NCBI GenBank assembly: GCA_009823395.1
Contig: CM020501.1
Coordinates: 31,995,861-32,059,860, forward strand
DNA from: Thamnaconus septentrionalis
Lineage: Eukaryota > Chordata > Actinopteri > Tetraodontiformes > Monacanthidae
DNA: 64,000 nt
Direction: 5' to 3'
This document shows positions 13,601 through 26,600 of this stretch, one piece after another (the stretch's first letter is position 1; every line of letters starts with the position of its first letter). The notes under the pieces were generated by a model. It was not told the DNA's origin and searched no databases. It saw only the letters and a list, made by a program, of their open reading frames with translations. Position numbers and translations under genes: made by a program.

Positions 13601-14714
13601 TAACTAAACTGACACTGCAGTGCAATATTAAATCATCATCTGTACATGTAAATGTACATGATAGAGAATTCTCTGTCTTGGCTTGTGTATGAAGGGTTAC
13701 TCGATTTCCATTATACATTATTACACATGAATGTTTTTCTCGTGATATCTGTGCTGTCTACCTGTTCATGTATAGAATGTTGTGTGTTGTTTTTGTGCCA
13801 TCCAGAGATAGAAAAGTCCTCAGTCTTCGCTGACGAATGAAGTATTATCACATTCTATGATATCTATCTCTAGGAAGGTCCTAATTAGTACATATAAATT
13901 ATATTTAACGCCATTATTTTATTAGCTGCTCGCTAAAGGATATAGTGAGGAACATTTTCAATAACTAAAGAGCTGATCAATCAATTGCCAAAATAATTAT
14001 CTCATTAAAGACACCTTAAAAAAAATAATTGCTTGGCACTATTTTGAATGTATTTTCACCAGTGCAGACAATTAAACTCTTAAAGGAACTCAACATCAAC
14101 GAGGCTCTAACACATTAAACAGGATGGAGCGGTTTAGATTTCAACATCAATGCAAATATACTGAAGCTCAAAGAAAGAAGAAACATTTCCTCACATCCTT
14201 ACCGTCACCTTCTTGTGTGTCTCTACCGTCACACTTGCACAGGACAGGATGAGTCATCACTGTCCCATTTGTACACTCTCCCTTCAGTGTGGTTAATGAT
14301 TTCTTTACTGCTGCAGCGTACATTCTATATGGGGTGAATTGAAAAGAAAAAAAAAAAATCCACTGTATAGGCAAGGGGGAGAGAAGATGACGGTTGCAGG
14401 TTAATCAGTTTATACCAAGGGGTAGATTTTGTGTCTCTGCTAGAGGTGCATATTAGCAGGATTATCTGGCATCCCTGTTGCTGAGGTGAATTCCTTCAGA
14501 ATCCTTTTTCTATTTTTTTCTTAAAGACCTCTGTGCTTGCTGTCCAAAATCCCCCTTTCCTCACCAATGATTCCAACCCTGTCCTTCAATCAGTGAATTT
14601 AATATTCTCATTTTTCAGATTATGCTCAAAGATGCAGAAAGAGCAAGTTACGCATGTAGCTAAAATTGTATTCATGGACACTTGTATGTGTTTTGCTACA
14701 AGTGTGGGCTTGCT

Positions 14715-14754
<40 letters not shown>

Positions 14755-17538
14755 GTATTCCATTAGCAGCGCATGGGCTCTCTGTTCCCACAGGAGAGCA
14801 GCCACGTGGGTTCCACACACTCAGACAGTGGAGGACACCCTGAATACTAATTCATGAGTGTGTGTGTGTGTGTGTGTGTGTGTGTCTGAGAGAGAGAGTG
14901 TGTAATTCCTGGTCCATCTGTATGCATGTTCACTCTGCAGGGAGGTGGGGGTGGCTGAGAGAGTTGCTGTGTGGCCAGGCATGCATTGTGACAGAGGAGT
15001 CCAGAGATCGGAGTCGGCCTGTGTGCATCTTAGTGTGACAGTGGACACCACGATAGCGTTGAATTATTGCGCCAGTGCCTGCGTTTGCCTGCATCCACTG
15101 ACTTGCATGACGCCTCTGAAGCTAATCAGTATCGCTAGTGAATCAACTCACCTGGCAGTGGCTATGATGCAGCCAATGTAAAGACAGCAGCATGTTTAAA
15201 TTCGTACTTGTATTACCGCATGATATTTAAACAAGTCTGTTACCTCGGCATTGCTGCCTGATTACAATCGTCTTGAGGTTTGACCAGAAAAAAAAAAGAA
15301 GCCGCCGAGATAATGAAGCCGTGTTGAACGGCGCCAGTATGGATTCTCCACGGTGTGCTAGCCGGAGGCTCCGCTAGTACACCGGGACACGGAAACAATA
15401 CAGCGATTACACACTCTGATCAGAGAGAGGGTGAGAGATAAACAGCAGGCCGGAGATAAGGGCAGACAATGCAGGGAAGGCAAGGATGAAGACTGGAGAG
15501 GAGAGGAGAGGAAGGAAGACAGTGAGCATGCAGGAAGAGAGAAATTCAGGATGTTTTCACTGCAACTACTTAGGGCGACTTAAAGGATTTGGCCCACAGT
15601 AATGGTTCAGACACGCACAACACTTTCATTTCGCCCATTTAATGAGTGCATGGGGAGTGGTGATTGATTAATGAAGCACCGCCTTGTGCCACTGCACTGT
15701 CATCACACTGTCCTCGTGCACTGTGTGTCCGCCGCGCATGCACGCACACATGCACAAACTCACAAGCTGCCTTTTCCACGAGTGTCTTGCAAAATAAAAG
15801 CGCTATTTCTGACACTTCGACAAAGTGTCCTTGCAATTTGCAGGTGCTTCCACTGAATGGTGTGAAACGCAGAAGATTGTTGGGTTGTTTACGTTTGTCT
15901 GCCGTCAAGAATGGTTGTTCTATTTTTCTCTCTGATGACTTGTGAAAAATATTCCGTCTCCTCCTCCGTCAAAACATACAAACAAACACTTCCACTGGTC
16001 ACATTGTTAATTCAAGCACAAAGCCGAACGAGACGTGTAATGGTGCATCAACATGGGCTACGACACAGGGATACTGTTATTAGAAAGGAAAGGGGGCAAA
16101 AGGCAGTGGGTGTATTATGGGATGGACACCTCACAAGGTCAGATTTGCACTTCCTGGGGCATTTTGTCAGATATCAACACTCAGACGGCCTTGAGCCATT
16201 GTGATGACGACGCCGTTGCTTTTAACCTCACGCTTCGATGCTAATAAGAGCAACAGCCAACAAACACACACACACTGCCAGAAGTGCATGTATAGAATCG
16301 ACCACATATGTGAAGGTGACCAAAAGTTATGAAACATGATAGAGAATTCTCTGCCTTAGCTTGTGTATGAAGGGTTACTCGATTCCGATTATACATTATT
16401 ATACAGTACTGCCCAGAAAATGAGAATCTCCTGAGAAGGTTGTTGTATTTGCCCATGTGTGAACTCTTCTGAGCCAACAACCCAAGACAGACTTTTTAAA
16501 GGCTCAGGACCCTTTTGCAGGTGTTTTGGATTCTTTGGACTCTTTGCAGCTACAAAACTGAAGCTTTTCACAGGATTCTAATTTTCTGAGTTTGTGGGTT
16601 TGTGGTTTTAATAAGCTGAAAATCTTAATCAGCAAAGTCACAACAAGGAACTGCTTGAGATGTCAGTTTGTGTGGAATGGCTCAATAAAATTTGTTGCTT
16701 TCATCTTTGATGTTAAATTGCCAAAATAAAACAACTTTTACTTGATATTCTCATTTTTTCGGGTACTATCTGTACATGTATGTTTTCCTTGTGATATCTG
16801 TGCTGTCTACATGTTCATGTATAGAACCTTGTGCGTTGTTTTTTGTGCCATCCAGACATACAGAATGTTATCATGGGTAATTATGGGTAAGGTGACCAAA
16901 AGTTATGAAAGTTAAAAAAATGATTGTGAAAGAAGATGAAGCTGACAGTGTAACGACAATGTTGTTGTATGTTTGTTAAGGGGACAAAAAAAAAAAAACG
17001 TAACATTTTGCGAGTTTTAAGGGCAGTTTTTACTACAGTTACTATAACACTAGCCACGGCTTGTAGTCGATATCACCTACCTTTTTAAAGAGCACCGAGT
17101 CCTCCATATGCTCCGCGTAGACCGAGCTAAGTCTGTACTGGTTCTCGGTAGTAATATCTATCTGATATCCAGTCAGAATGTAGCAGACTGTACGGAACTC
17201 CTGGATTTTGCGCTGAAACACCTCCTTCAGCCTTTGGTTCCTGAGCTCCGAGCTTTCCATTTGCTTTCGCAAATCTGCAACACACATTGAAGATATACCG
17301 ACGTGAGAATCAAAGCGTTTGAGATCACTTCAGCCGCTAAGTCACCAAGTCAAAGGTTTTTTTTTTCTTCTGAAAACATTCACTAACACAATATGTGTGT
17401 AGTAAATAGAATGTGCCCAGTCCTGTTGTCCTTCATACGCTACCAGTCAAACGTTTGGACACACCCTGTCAATTTAATGTTTCCTTTATTCTCATGACTA
17501 CTGACAATGCAGTTTCTCAGGCATCAAAACTACGTATG

Positions 17539-17614
<76 letters not shown>

Positions 17615-20600
17615 CAAAATCCTTTAAAATAGCCACCTTTTGTAAAAAGCATATTTAGAGTTATGTAATGCCTTATTCTTTGCTGCACAATGACAAATCT
17701 TGCTCATTTATAGTACTACCCGAAAAATGAGAATATCAAGTAAAAGTTGTTTTATTTTGGCAATTTAACATAAAAGATGAAGGCAACAAATTTTATTGAG
17801 CCATTCCACGCAAATTGACATCTCAAGCAGTTCCTTGTTGTAACTTTGCTGATTAAGATTTTCAGCTTATTAAAACCACAAACCCACAAACTCAGAAAAT
17901 TATGATAAAATTTGAGGGTTTTTTTTTTTAAGCTGCAAGACCTGATCAGCAAAATCCAAAGAAATAAAAACTTGAAATATATTGATTTGCATATTATTCC
18001 TTTATATAATATGTCACATTCACCTTTTAAGTTGAATTGCAGAAATACACAACCTTTTCAGGATATTCTAATTTTCTGGGTAGTACCTGTATTTGATGTC
18101 TTCAGTATCTATCTGCAGTGTAAAAAAGTTGTAAAGATAAAACAAAAATTGCGTGAGAAGGTGTGTCCAAACTTTTGACTGGTCGTGTATATGTGGACCT
18201 GCAGAAGTAGAACAGTTTGCGACTGTATGTGAAGTCCATGTATCTGGGATGTAGGACGGAGCAGGAGATGAACACGCAGACTGGGGCTGCAGCCGCAGTG
18301 ATGCAGGCGCTTAACTGCTCAGTTGCGGTCAAGATAAATCAACGGTCTATGTTCTGGACTTCCTCACTAAGGACTCAGATGCTTATCCGAATATTTGATT
18401 TGATTATGATTTGAATACTTTATTTCGATCATGTAAATTATAACAAAAAAAAACAAAACAGCTAAAATAAAAAAAGAAAACGGTTAAAAAGAAAAAAAAC
18501 TAAACGGAAGATTATTAAGTGCCACATGTGATTTAAAGTTAAACAAAATTAAAAAAGAAGGCTAAAAAGAGTGTAAAGTGAAATTCATCTTTGCTTGAGA
18601 GGATGGGAGTGGATGGAAGGTCCCCAGAAGACAAATTAGCCAACAGTTATCCAGCATGTCTGCTATGCTACTGTAATTAAATATTTAACATGTTCATAAC
18701 TACACTTCACCAGTCTGACATAGGCTTTACTCTCGTCTACTGAAGCAATGTCCTTTCTACGCAAGCAAAGGGATGGTGCAGGCTGAGGAATAGTAGCGGT
18801 TTTGTGTTACAGGTGACAGACTGAGGGCCCAATCATTCACCTGGTGCAAAGTGCTATTGCTATTTTAAGACCACCGCAGTTGTCATTTTCGCGTCTAGAG
18901 CACACATTGTTAAAACAGCGGCGGCACTTGTGCCCATCAGTGCGCCCCCTTTGGCGTGTCAGGCTTAGAGTAAGTTGTGTTCAGGCGCAGTGTTGGAGCA
19001 CTGCAGTCTTGAGGAAGCAGAGAGCGATTTCACTGTTGAGCAACAAAAACCAGGTCTGAAGTCAATGGCAAGTTTCACACATTGTTTTTTTTTTTTTTCA
19101 CATTTGAAATAAATAAATACTCCTAATAAAAGGATTGCAATGTGAAAGATTACCGCTGTGTACATCAACCTATTTAAAAAATACTTGGTAAGCTCTTATT
19201 TTTGGCTAATTGGCTAATGGTACCAATGAGTGATGAAAGTGAAAGTGTAATTATTGACCAGTGGTGGATATGCACGTAGGTATTAAAAGAGATCTGTCAG
19301 GGTGGAGCTGTCTCTCACACATCTTTCACATTGCACAGCAGACCCGTTTGATTTTGTACTTGGAAGATTGGCCATGGTAAAAGCAATCCGCCACGATGGG
19401 AATGGGAGCCAGCCATTCCCAATGGGAAACATTCGATGACGGGAATGGGAAACACAGCCGTCATCTGTCACAGGCAGGTGACGGCCCTCTGCAGTCTGGG
19501 TCTGCTCTAGGTTTCTTCCCACAGGGGACTTTTTCCTGGCCACTGTCGCACCTGTGGGGGCCCAGTTGGTTCCTTTTTCTCTGATTGTACAAAGCGCTTT
19601 GAGACGTCTTTGGATGTGATTTAGCGCTGGACTAATAAAAGTTGATTGATTGATTGATTGATGATTAATCAGGAGACAAAGGAAAGCCCCTTTTGACCGC
19701 ATCAACCTTTTTTCCACCATTAAATGGTCCCTCCAGAAAACGCGATTATGTGATCGCGTAATTCAACGCATAATCAGTCAAAGGGAGTCGCATTTTTCCA
19801 AAGACGCCGCACTTTCGCCACATAAATCTCAGATTTCCGCGAAAAATATGCGAGGTTTGCCTCGTTTTATAATCCCCGCATTTTTTGTGTTTACTTCACT
19901 CAAGCGCAACTATTTTCCTCCCGTTCCTTTGAGAACGTTAGTAAAAAAGAAAGAAGAAGACGAAGAAGAAAAACAACAACCAATCAAAACCTGGGCGTTG
20001 AGGGAGAGGGGAAGGAGGATAGGGTGGTGAGGAATTGGCTGGTGTTAGAGGTTAAGAGGCTAACATTGCAATTTTGTTGGAAGATTGCACTTTTGGTACA
20101 GTCGTAAGTACTGTACATCAGTTCCACTTTGCAATAAGAGTTTACACTTTGTTCAGGTATGCACTGATTTCAGCAGAGGTTTTCTGTTTTGCTACCTCTT
20201 TGAAATACAAAGTACATTTTATTTTATTGTTTCAATTTATTGTTTGCCCCTTTGTTTTGTAAGTATGAGACATCTCCAAGGTCTGAAATAAAAGATGACA
20301 ACTTGATTATTCTCAGTACTTTCTGTGATTTAGTATTCTTGATAATCACAGGAGGTCATTAGATATGACTCTTTACATTAAGCTAGTAGTAGCTAGTAAG
20401 AATGGTGTTGGAGAGCCACTTTTTTTAAATTGGTTTTCATCAAACCACACTTCTTGAAGTTCCCCTCAATTTTTGGATATTTCTGCAATTTCATCCCATA
20501 AAATTGCAGAAATATCCCGCATATTTTATTGCATTTTTTTTTAGAAAACGTGCCACATCATCAAGGATTTTTGCCCGCAACAATCACAAAAGATCCCCGC

Positions 20601-23600
20601 ATTTTTCTGGAAGGACTGGTTAAAATAGCTAAAGTGGATTTGGACAAAACCTGAATGCAACTGTGCCATGCACCTCAGACTATGCGATTTAGTTTGCCCG
20701 ATAACTTGGCCCTCAGAGACACTAATAGTTATACAATATGAAACATTTGGGCAGCCAGGTCTCCTTCCAGTGGCTTCACAAGTGTAAAGTCAGACTAGCA
20801 CAACCGAGTGTGACCTGTGTGACGTCGTTGTTGCTCTGACCTTGCACCTCCTTGGATGGAGGCAGACTGATCCCGCGGCTGGGGTTGTGCATACTGGAGT
20901 CATCTTGAGAATGGAGTTCTCTGAGACGTATGACTTCCTCCCTCAGAGCTTCAACTTCCTGCTGTCGCTGTTGCTCGGCAACAGCAGTAGGGTTCATTTT
21001 TAGGTGGATAACTTGGGTTTTAACAGGATCATAGTCTCCCTGAAAGAGGGGAAAGAGAAGATGTGTTCAACGGAAAGAGAATTGTACAGTGCACAACAAT
21101 GGGTAGACATATGAATAAAAATCAATAAAAAAAAAAATGTGACAGGGTCAATGAGTAAGAGGCTCTACTGGAACCAGGGAGATTTTAAATTATGATTAAT
21201 GATAGAGGACTCCATGAGGCTAAGAAAGGTTTTACGGGTTAGCTAGGTTGCTACAAGTCAAATGCTTCAAAATGGAAAAAAATGCACCCTGCATTATATG
21301 ATACTGAATTCACTGTGTGTACAATATTAACACACTTAACAGCAGGCTGCTACAAAAGAAAGATGCAAGGAAAACCAAGGCAGAAAACAAGAGCCCAGAT
21401 CAGTGGGAAAAGTCTTCCACCTCCTCTACTCTATTTATTGTTTGCTTGTTGTTGAGTGAAGTTCTAAAAGTTTTCTCAGGCTTTTCACATTTTTTATGTG
21501 AGATCAAGATAAGACAAAGATTTAGCAGGCTGATAAAATAAAATAAAAAAGAAAAACATTAAAAAAAAAAAAAAATTATCACTGTTATCCAAGCTGCATG
21601 CTAAGTAGACTTAGAGTCCACCCAAAAGCAGTACACGTCAATGCATTCTACTTATTGGCTGTCATTTATCAAAAAAAGAAAAGAAACTGGTGCTGATTCA
21701 AGTGTCATCATTATCAGAAGCGAGAGTCCATTTGATTCATGAAAGAAAAGAAAACAACCTCTGAGCTACAATCTGATGCAAAGAGCAGAAAAAAATATGG
21801 AATGAAGCTGTTTGATGAGGCGAAAAATAATTCCATGGACTCAAAAACTGGAGGTCGAGAAGGAATTATTATGAGCAACGTTTCTACAGATACATACTGT
21901 ATCCTTTATACTGTATGTCAAACTGGAAACGTACAAGAAACAATAAAATGATAGGTTGGATATGTAATTAACATTGCTGCAGCACTGCATCAGTTTCCCT
22001 ATTATACAAAACAAAAGCAGCCTTTGTGATATATGGACAAAAATAGAAAGAAAGAAAGCACTTTCATACATCAGACCAAGCACAAAACAATTCCAGCACA
22101 AGTTTCTTGTGTTTTGCAACAACAACACATAAAAATCTCAACGCTCACAGCGAGAAAGACATAAAGCAACAGTGAGCGATTTCAAGGGGGTAATTGTCAT
22201 TTGGATGCCACCATCCAGTGCTCTGTAAATCACTGACGCTCTGTTTTTTTTTTCTCAACAGCGCTGCACTACTATGATGTAACATTTATTCTCTTAGGAT
22301 ACTGCAGTGCAGGTCCAGGCTGACTTGTATAAACAAGGACAGACGTAGCGTGAGATTGTTTGTACCCTGCACTCGCATCCACATGGATGAAGACTGATCT
22401 GTGCGTTTCCTCTAATATCCCCTGACAAACGCCTCATGTCGTCGTGGCTCAGAAACAACACACTAGGCTGCTGCTCTGACTCAACGCATGGAAAGACTTC
22501 CTCAAATTCAGATCTGTAAGACAGCGGAGAGCAATAACAGAGGCACCTGCTTCAGAAGCGCAGCCATCTGGATGAACATGCCCACGAGGCGGTCGGGATC
22601 CTTTCATTGCACGCATCACACCTGGCCGACATCATACCTGGTGGATGTGGCCAGGGCCGTCCCTCTCTCCATAAAAAAAATCATCCTCTCAAACACTTAC
22701 ATTTCATAAAGGTGCCATAAAACACTTATTTATACGCTACCAGCCAAAAGTTTGGACACACCTCATCTTTGCAACTTTCTACACTGCAGATAGACACTGA
22801 TGACATCAAATACATGAGCAAGATATATGTCATTATACAGCAAAGAAAAACAAATGACAATAACTCTAAATATACTTTTTATGAAAGGTGGCTATTTTGA
22901 AGAATTTTGATATAAAGTGTTTGAGTTATTTTACACTTCTATTGCTTCCTCCATGATTCCATGTGTGTTTATACGTAGTTTTGACGCCTTGAGTGAGAAT
23001 GAAAGAAAAGACATTCAATTCATAGTGTGTCAAAACTTTTCACTGCTAGTGTATGTCAATGTTATGTACACAACCAGTAAAATAATCCAATTGTTCATAT
23101 GATCTTTTTTTTTTTCCTTTCTTACTCTATAGATATTTTATTTCTTTTCAATTAATTAATTCATTAATCAATTCAATTAATTAAAACACACAATCTAAGA
23201 AGAGAACGTTGGCAAAGCAGCAGGGGAAACCCCAGTGTGAGCAGGGAATCTGGCAATGACACAACTGAGTGCAGAACAAAGCCAAGTGCATGCCAAGGAC
23301 ATCAGGGTCACAAGGGCAGGGTTCCGAGGGAGACCCTAGAAAACTGACAACATCATCAATGAATCAAACAACAATGCAGCAAATCACAACCTCAGAGTCA
23401 CATCAGAGAAACGTGGCGAGGTCTGCAGCAGTCGAGGCGAGTTGCTTCAATGCCTCTGCTGCATGATTTGTGTTGTTGCCGCTTTCCCCCCAGTCAAGCT
23501 GACACAAGAGTAACGTTGTGTTCTCAACGTGCTCATCCTTCACTGACTGCTCGACTCTGATCGACTTCCACCGGCTGGAACTTGTGAGTCTGCTTCATCT

Positions 23601-26600
23601 CGAAAACGATTCATTTTTCAAATTTCTGCAGCTTCATGCAGAGGCCCTCCCTGCTTTTTAGTTTTATTACAAAAAGCTTGTCGTTTTGTGCGATTGTGTT
23701 ATGTGTTTGTTCACGTGCACTCATCTCCCTCCACAAATAACAGCCCGGTTCTGAAAAACACTTTTCAGAACACCAAGAAAGTAAACAAGCACTTCACTGA
23801 CCATTGGAGTCTTTGGACTAAATCCATGAGTGGACTCGGATCTTCTTTGTTCTTTCAACTCTGCTTTCTCCTCTGAATTTTGACTGAATGGCTGAACTTC
23901 CCCCAGTCCTTCCCAGGTGGTCAATGGCTGTGTCTCAATTCAGGGTCTGCACCCTTCAAAACGAGTGTCCTCAGTCTGAAGGAAGCGTTCTTCGAGGACC
24001 CGGCCTAGAAGGACCAACCCAAACCCCGCCTCCCCGTAACCACACGGGACGGTCTAGCCTTCGGCGTATTTCCTTGTTCCGTCACCGCCGTTCCCTCCTG
24101 CTGGCCAACCCCGGAAGTGACGTGTTCATAGCATCAAGCTAACCATTGGTTCGCCATCTAACGATGGCGTTGGATGTTCAAATAAATAAAAACCCGATGT
24201 TAAAAACGGAATATTTTATGTGAAATTTCAATACTTAAATTTATACGTCGTGTCTTTGCCAGTACATGCCAGTACAATTTCATCTGACTTCCCAGGATCC
24301 CACGATGCTTTGCAGCAGCACGCAAAGCATCATGGGATACATAAGTACGCGAAGGATAGTAGCGGTGCAGCCTTGGAAATCGGCTAAAACGAGGGCGCAT
24401 CCCCAGTATGTATTTGGAGCGTCCTAAGGACTTTGGGAATCGGGACGAGCCTTCGTGCAGTGCTATGACGCAACTTCCTTTCAAAATGCGCACTTCAAGG
24501 ATGCAGACCCTGAATTGTGACACAGCACAAGTGTCAAGCACCTCTTTCCTGCCACTGGTGCACCCTGGGAATTGTAGTATTCCTGTGATTCAGCTCAATA
24601 ATACGTAATTTGCTCTCTCTAACCGCATATGCAATGCCACCTCCTGCCAATCCTACCCAGGAAATCAGCCCAAAATTGTAAAGGTCGTCATTTCAATACA
24701 CAATTTTGTGCGACAAACATTGTTCGGTAAACTCCCGAGGAAAACGTGAGCAGTTCCAACGCCACAGGCGAAGAATCAATCAATCAATCAAGCAACCGAT
24801 CAATCAACCTTTTGTGTGAGAGGGGATTTTTATTTATAAAGCACCTTCCACATCCAGATTCCAGACGTTTCCCCAAAATGCTTTGCACAATAAAACAGAG
24901 AAAGCAACAGATCCCAGCGTGAAGCAACACTTGCTGTACAAGGTCTGATGGGCTTTCCTCCATGCACACTGCACACAGTACCATGTGATTCACAACTAGG
25001 GCAGGTTTGAATACGCCCTAAGTTTGCCTGCTGTTAACCGGGCGGGTGAACCCTGCCTCGGATGCACAGAGCAGCTGGGATAGACTCCAGCATCTCCCGT
25101 AAAAACAAAACCAAACTAGATTCCCTTGCGTGCTGTTAAACTCTCTGCTCAACGACAATGCGTCTTCGTGCTCCAGACCGGTCAACTTGCTTTTCTTTAT
25201 TTGAAACGATCACATATGTTTTGTAGGGTTGGGGCGACGCCTCAGCGCAAAAAATGCGCAGACACAGACGCATCGCACCGAAACAAAGATGTCGTATCTC
25301 ATCTACTCTGGTGAGACTCGCCATTTACAAAAGTGGTATTAAAAGTAATCTCAGGAGCTCGAAGGGGCTGACAGAAAGCCACACTGATCAGTTTGCCCTG
25401 ACTAACGCAGGGCAGACGTGCTCCGACTGTCAAAGCAGGGCTGAAATGATTAAGACAAGGACCAGAAAAAAACCGCAAGAACCCGACGTGACAAAATAAT
25501 AATCCTGAGGTCCAGTTCTTCAAGCAATCAGTCCTCACAGTTATTCACAGTTATTCATTTGACCATTCGTTTTCCCTTTCAAATTACTTTTTTTCAGTTG
25601 GCCTGATTTAGCTGTCCCCTACTGTGCAACACCTAAAACAACTGATCCATTGACCACACAACCTTATAATGTGCAGACACACAAAGCCTCCAAAGAACAC
25701 TCAGTTGTCATTCAAGTGGTGGTTGTGTCTGGCGACACTCATTTCATTCAGAGTCCCTACTCGGTTCCGGAAGCTCAACTTTGAGAGAATATTATTGAAT
25801 CGAGTTCACGTAGTCGACCTCAAAACGATGGCGAAAATGGTCATAAATGCCACAACTTTCTACAATCTCTCAGACTGTGTAAATGAAATTGGTGTGAGAT
25901 TTTTCCAATCTTCCAAAGAAATGCAGGGAGAAACATTCACACCGATTGGTCGAGCTGAGAAGTTGACCTGAAAAAGTCTTCTGGGCACAGCGCTGGTGTG
26001 GCCATTAGGGAAACCCACAAGTAAATGTGATCACTTTATTCAATGTTCATGCACATAAACACAATTTGAAACAATTCAACTAGATTGACAACAAGTGACC
26101 ATTACCAGCAGTAGTGTCATGGTGCTTACCTGAAGGTTGTTTCTCTCCAGTCTCATCTCCAGAATGTTTTTCTGCTCTTCTAGACGCTGCTGCTCGGCCA
26201 CCAGATCTTCAATCTTCTGCCTGAATCATGAAAGACACTCATTTTAACCAGCACATCTCTGACACATTATTTTAATTCCACAGGTATGAATGAATGAATG
26301 AATGAATGAATGAATGAATGAATGATTTTTATTTGGAATAGCTTCTGCGCGCATCAACAAAACAATTTATGCAAAATATCAAAACAACAACAACAACAAC
26401 AAAAAGAAATAGTGTCAAACACCCAAGAAATAATAATCATAACAAATAATTTCGCCACATATAACATATCCGAAAAGGAGAGAGAAGAAGCAAAATTTAT
26501 TAAACCAAATTTAAAAAAAAAAAAAAAAAAAACAGTAAACCAGTGCAAAGGTACAGACAAGATATGGTGGCTCAACCTCATTCTATTCACTCTTGGTGTA

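Larger units (their letters stand above)
17438..18187. mobile_element. Outer Tc1-like MITE (CTACCAGTCAAA family) split by a second element
   Basis: Starts CGCTACCAGTCAAACGTTTGG and ends CCAAACTTTTGACTGGTCGTG, so the ends are inverted repeats with TA at each edge. It contains a (CA)33 tract at 17541-17606 and is interrupted by the MITE at 17711-18089. The uninterrupted relative is at 22733-23052. Confidence 0.85.

Noticed and set aside
19283..19720. 145-codon minus-strand frame
   Set aside because: It reads across a LINE/SINE tail with a (TTGA)n end; no protein family features.
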